Shown here: positions 12,068 to 12,415 of the stretch, one piece after another | Numbering within the stretch: the stretch's first letter is position 1 | Layout of the letters: every line of letters begins with the position of its first letter | Assembly: GCA_946481615.1 (NCBI GenBank) | Contig: CAMLOR010000082.1 | Location: forward strand, 1-12,415 | Length of the DNA stretch: 12,415 bases | Source of the DNA: an uncultured Aquimonas sp. | GTDB lineage: Bacteria > Pseudomonadota > Gammaproteobacteria > Xanthomonadales > Xanthomonadaceae | Reading direction: 5' to 3' | Made by a program: the position numbers and the translations under genes | Notes under the pieces: generated by a model | What the model saw: the letters and a program-made list of their open reading frames with translations, nothing else | What the model was told of the DNA's origin: nothing | Database searches by the model: none

Positions 12068-12415
12068 AACGCGTACACCGCCGGCAGGTTGCGGCCCTGT
12101 TCGTTGTAGTCCATGCCGAAGCCGAAGACATAGCGGTCGGGCACGTCGACGCCGATGTAGTCGGCCACGAGATCCGGCACGCAGCGATCATGCACCTTGC
12201 GCGTGAGCACCGCGATCTTCACTTCGCCCGCGCCCTCCGCGACGCAGGCACGGCGCACGGCCGCCAACGTGTGGCCTTCGTCGAGGATGTCGTCGACCAG
12301 CAGCACGCGCCTGCCCACCATCGGCACCGCCGGATGACGCAGCCACTGCAGGCCGCCGCCCTGCGTCTTGCCGCGATAACGCGTGGCGTGCAGGTAATCG
12401 AACTCGACGTCGAAG
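12064..12415 (-). CDS. Hypoxanthine(-guanine) phosphoribosyltransferase, C-terminal part
   Basis: The last 116 residues of a type I phosphoribosyltransferase; the 5' end lies beyond the right edge. VLLVDDILDEGHT is the PRPP-binding signature with its acidic pair. DYLHATRYRGKT precedes it (flexible loop region), and VPDRYVFGFGMDYNEQGRN closes the protein with the purine-contacting and C-terminal residues typical of this hypoxanthine-guanine salvage branch. It would convert hypoxanthine plus PRPP to IMP in the cytoplasm. It shares a GTGA overlap with the phosphorylase gene downstream, which makes the base it consumes. Confidence 0.9.
   Translation of the reverse strand, partial: FDVEFDYLHATRYRGKTQGGGLQWLRHPAVPMVGRRVLLVDDILDEGHTLAAVRRACVAEGAGEVKIAVLTRKVHDRCVPDLVADYIGVDVPDRYVFGFGMDYNEQGRNLPAVYAL

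Noticed and set aside
9693..12191. An 832-codon minus-strand frame suggesting a fusion of another domain to AidB
   Set aside because: Upstream of 11324 the frame runs out of phase through mtnP and the phosphoribosyltransferase gene and yields Arg/Ala-rich nonsense. AidB homology starts exactly at the GTG at 11324.

Overview
This is a high-G+C gammaproteobacterial chromosome segment. The YD-repeat protein with a 'DLFGD-VNLY' type N-terminus, the thioinosine-type phosphorylase next to a purine phosphoribosyltransferase, and the AidB homologue all suggest a Xanthomonadales/Lysobacteraceae-like organism. That placement is inferred from protein style, not from a marker gene.

Left block (1-2786). 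The last codons of an upstream gene overlap an ATP-dependent DNA ligase of the bacterial 'ligase-associated' repair cluster. The helicase gene that commonly follows such ligases is absent. Instead two minus-strand genes follow: a VOC/glyoxalase-fold protein and a small secreted protein of unknown function with a GTG start and a strong ribosome binding site.

Middle block (2787-9523). A roughly 515-base non-coding leader precedes a 1714-residue Sec-exported Rhs/YD-repeat protein. Its conserved shell ends at a DPDGR motif. After that comes a lower-G+C tip of about 180 residues carrying HEGDH, a candidate zinc metallopeptidase toxin. The rhs stop overlaps the start of an OmpA-domain lipoprotein by ATGA. 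A second, paralogous OmpA-domain lipoprotein follows. Just before it is a 14-codon remnant that reads like the last residues of the Rhs tip and also ends in an ATGA overlap with the lipoprotein. The arrangement looks like a polymorphic toxin locus with two 'tip end + OmpA-like lipoprotein' cassettes, the second of which has lost nearly all of its toxin. All products are predicted to be exported, so the lipoproteins are candidate periplasmic immunity or anchoring partners. This is the most interesting part of the window.

Right block (9693-12415, minus strand). A tightly packed operon is transcribed leftward: a hypoxanthine phosphoribosyltransferase (5' end outside the window), an MTA/MTI phosphorylase and an AidB-type acyl-CoA dehydrogenase. 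Both internal junctions are 4-base GTGA overlaps. The first two enzymes fit consecutive steps (methylthioinosine to hypoxanthine to IMP). The AidB link is less obvious.

No tRNA, rRNA, CRISPR array, insertion sequence or convincing rho-independent terminator was found.
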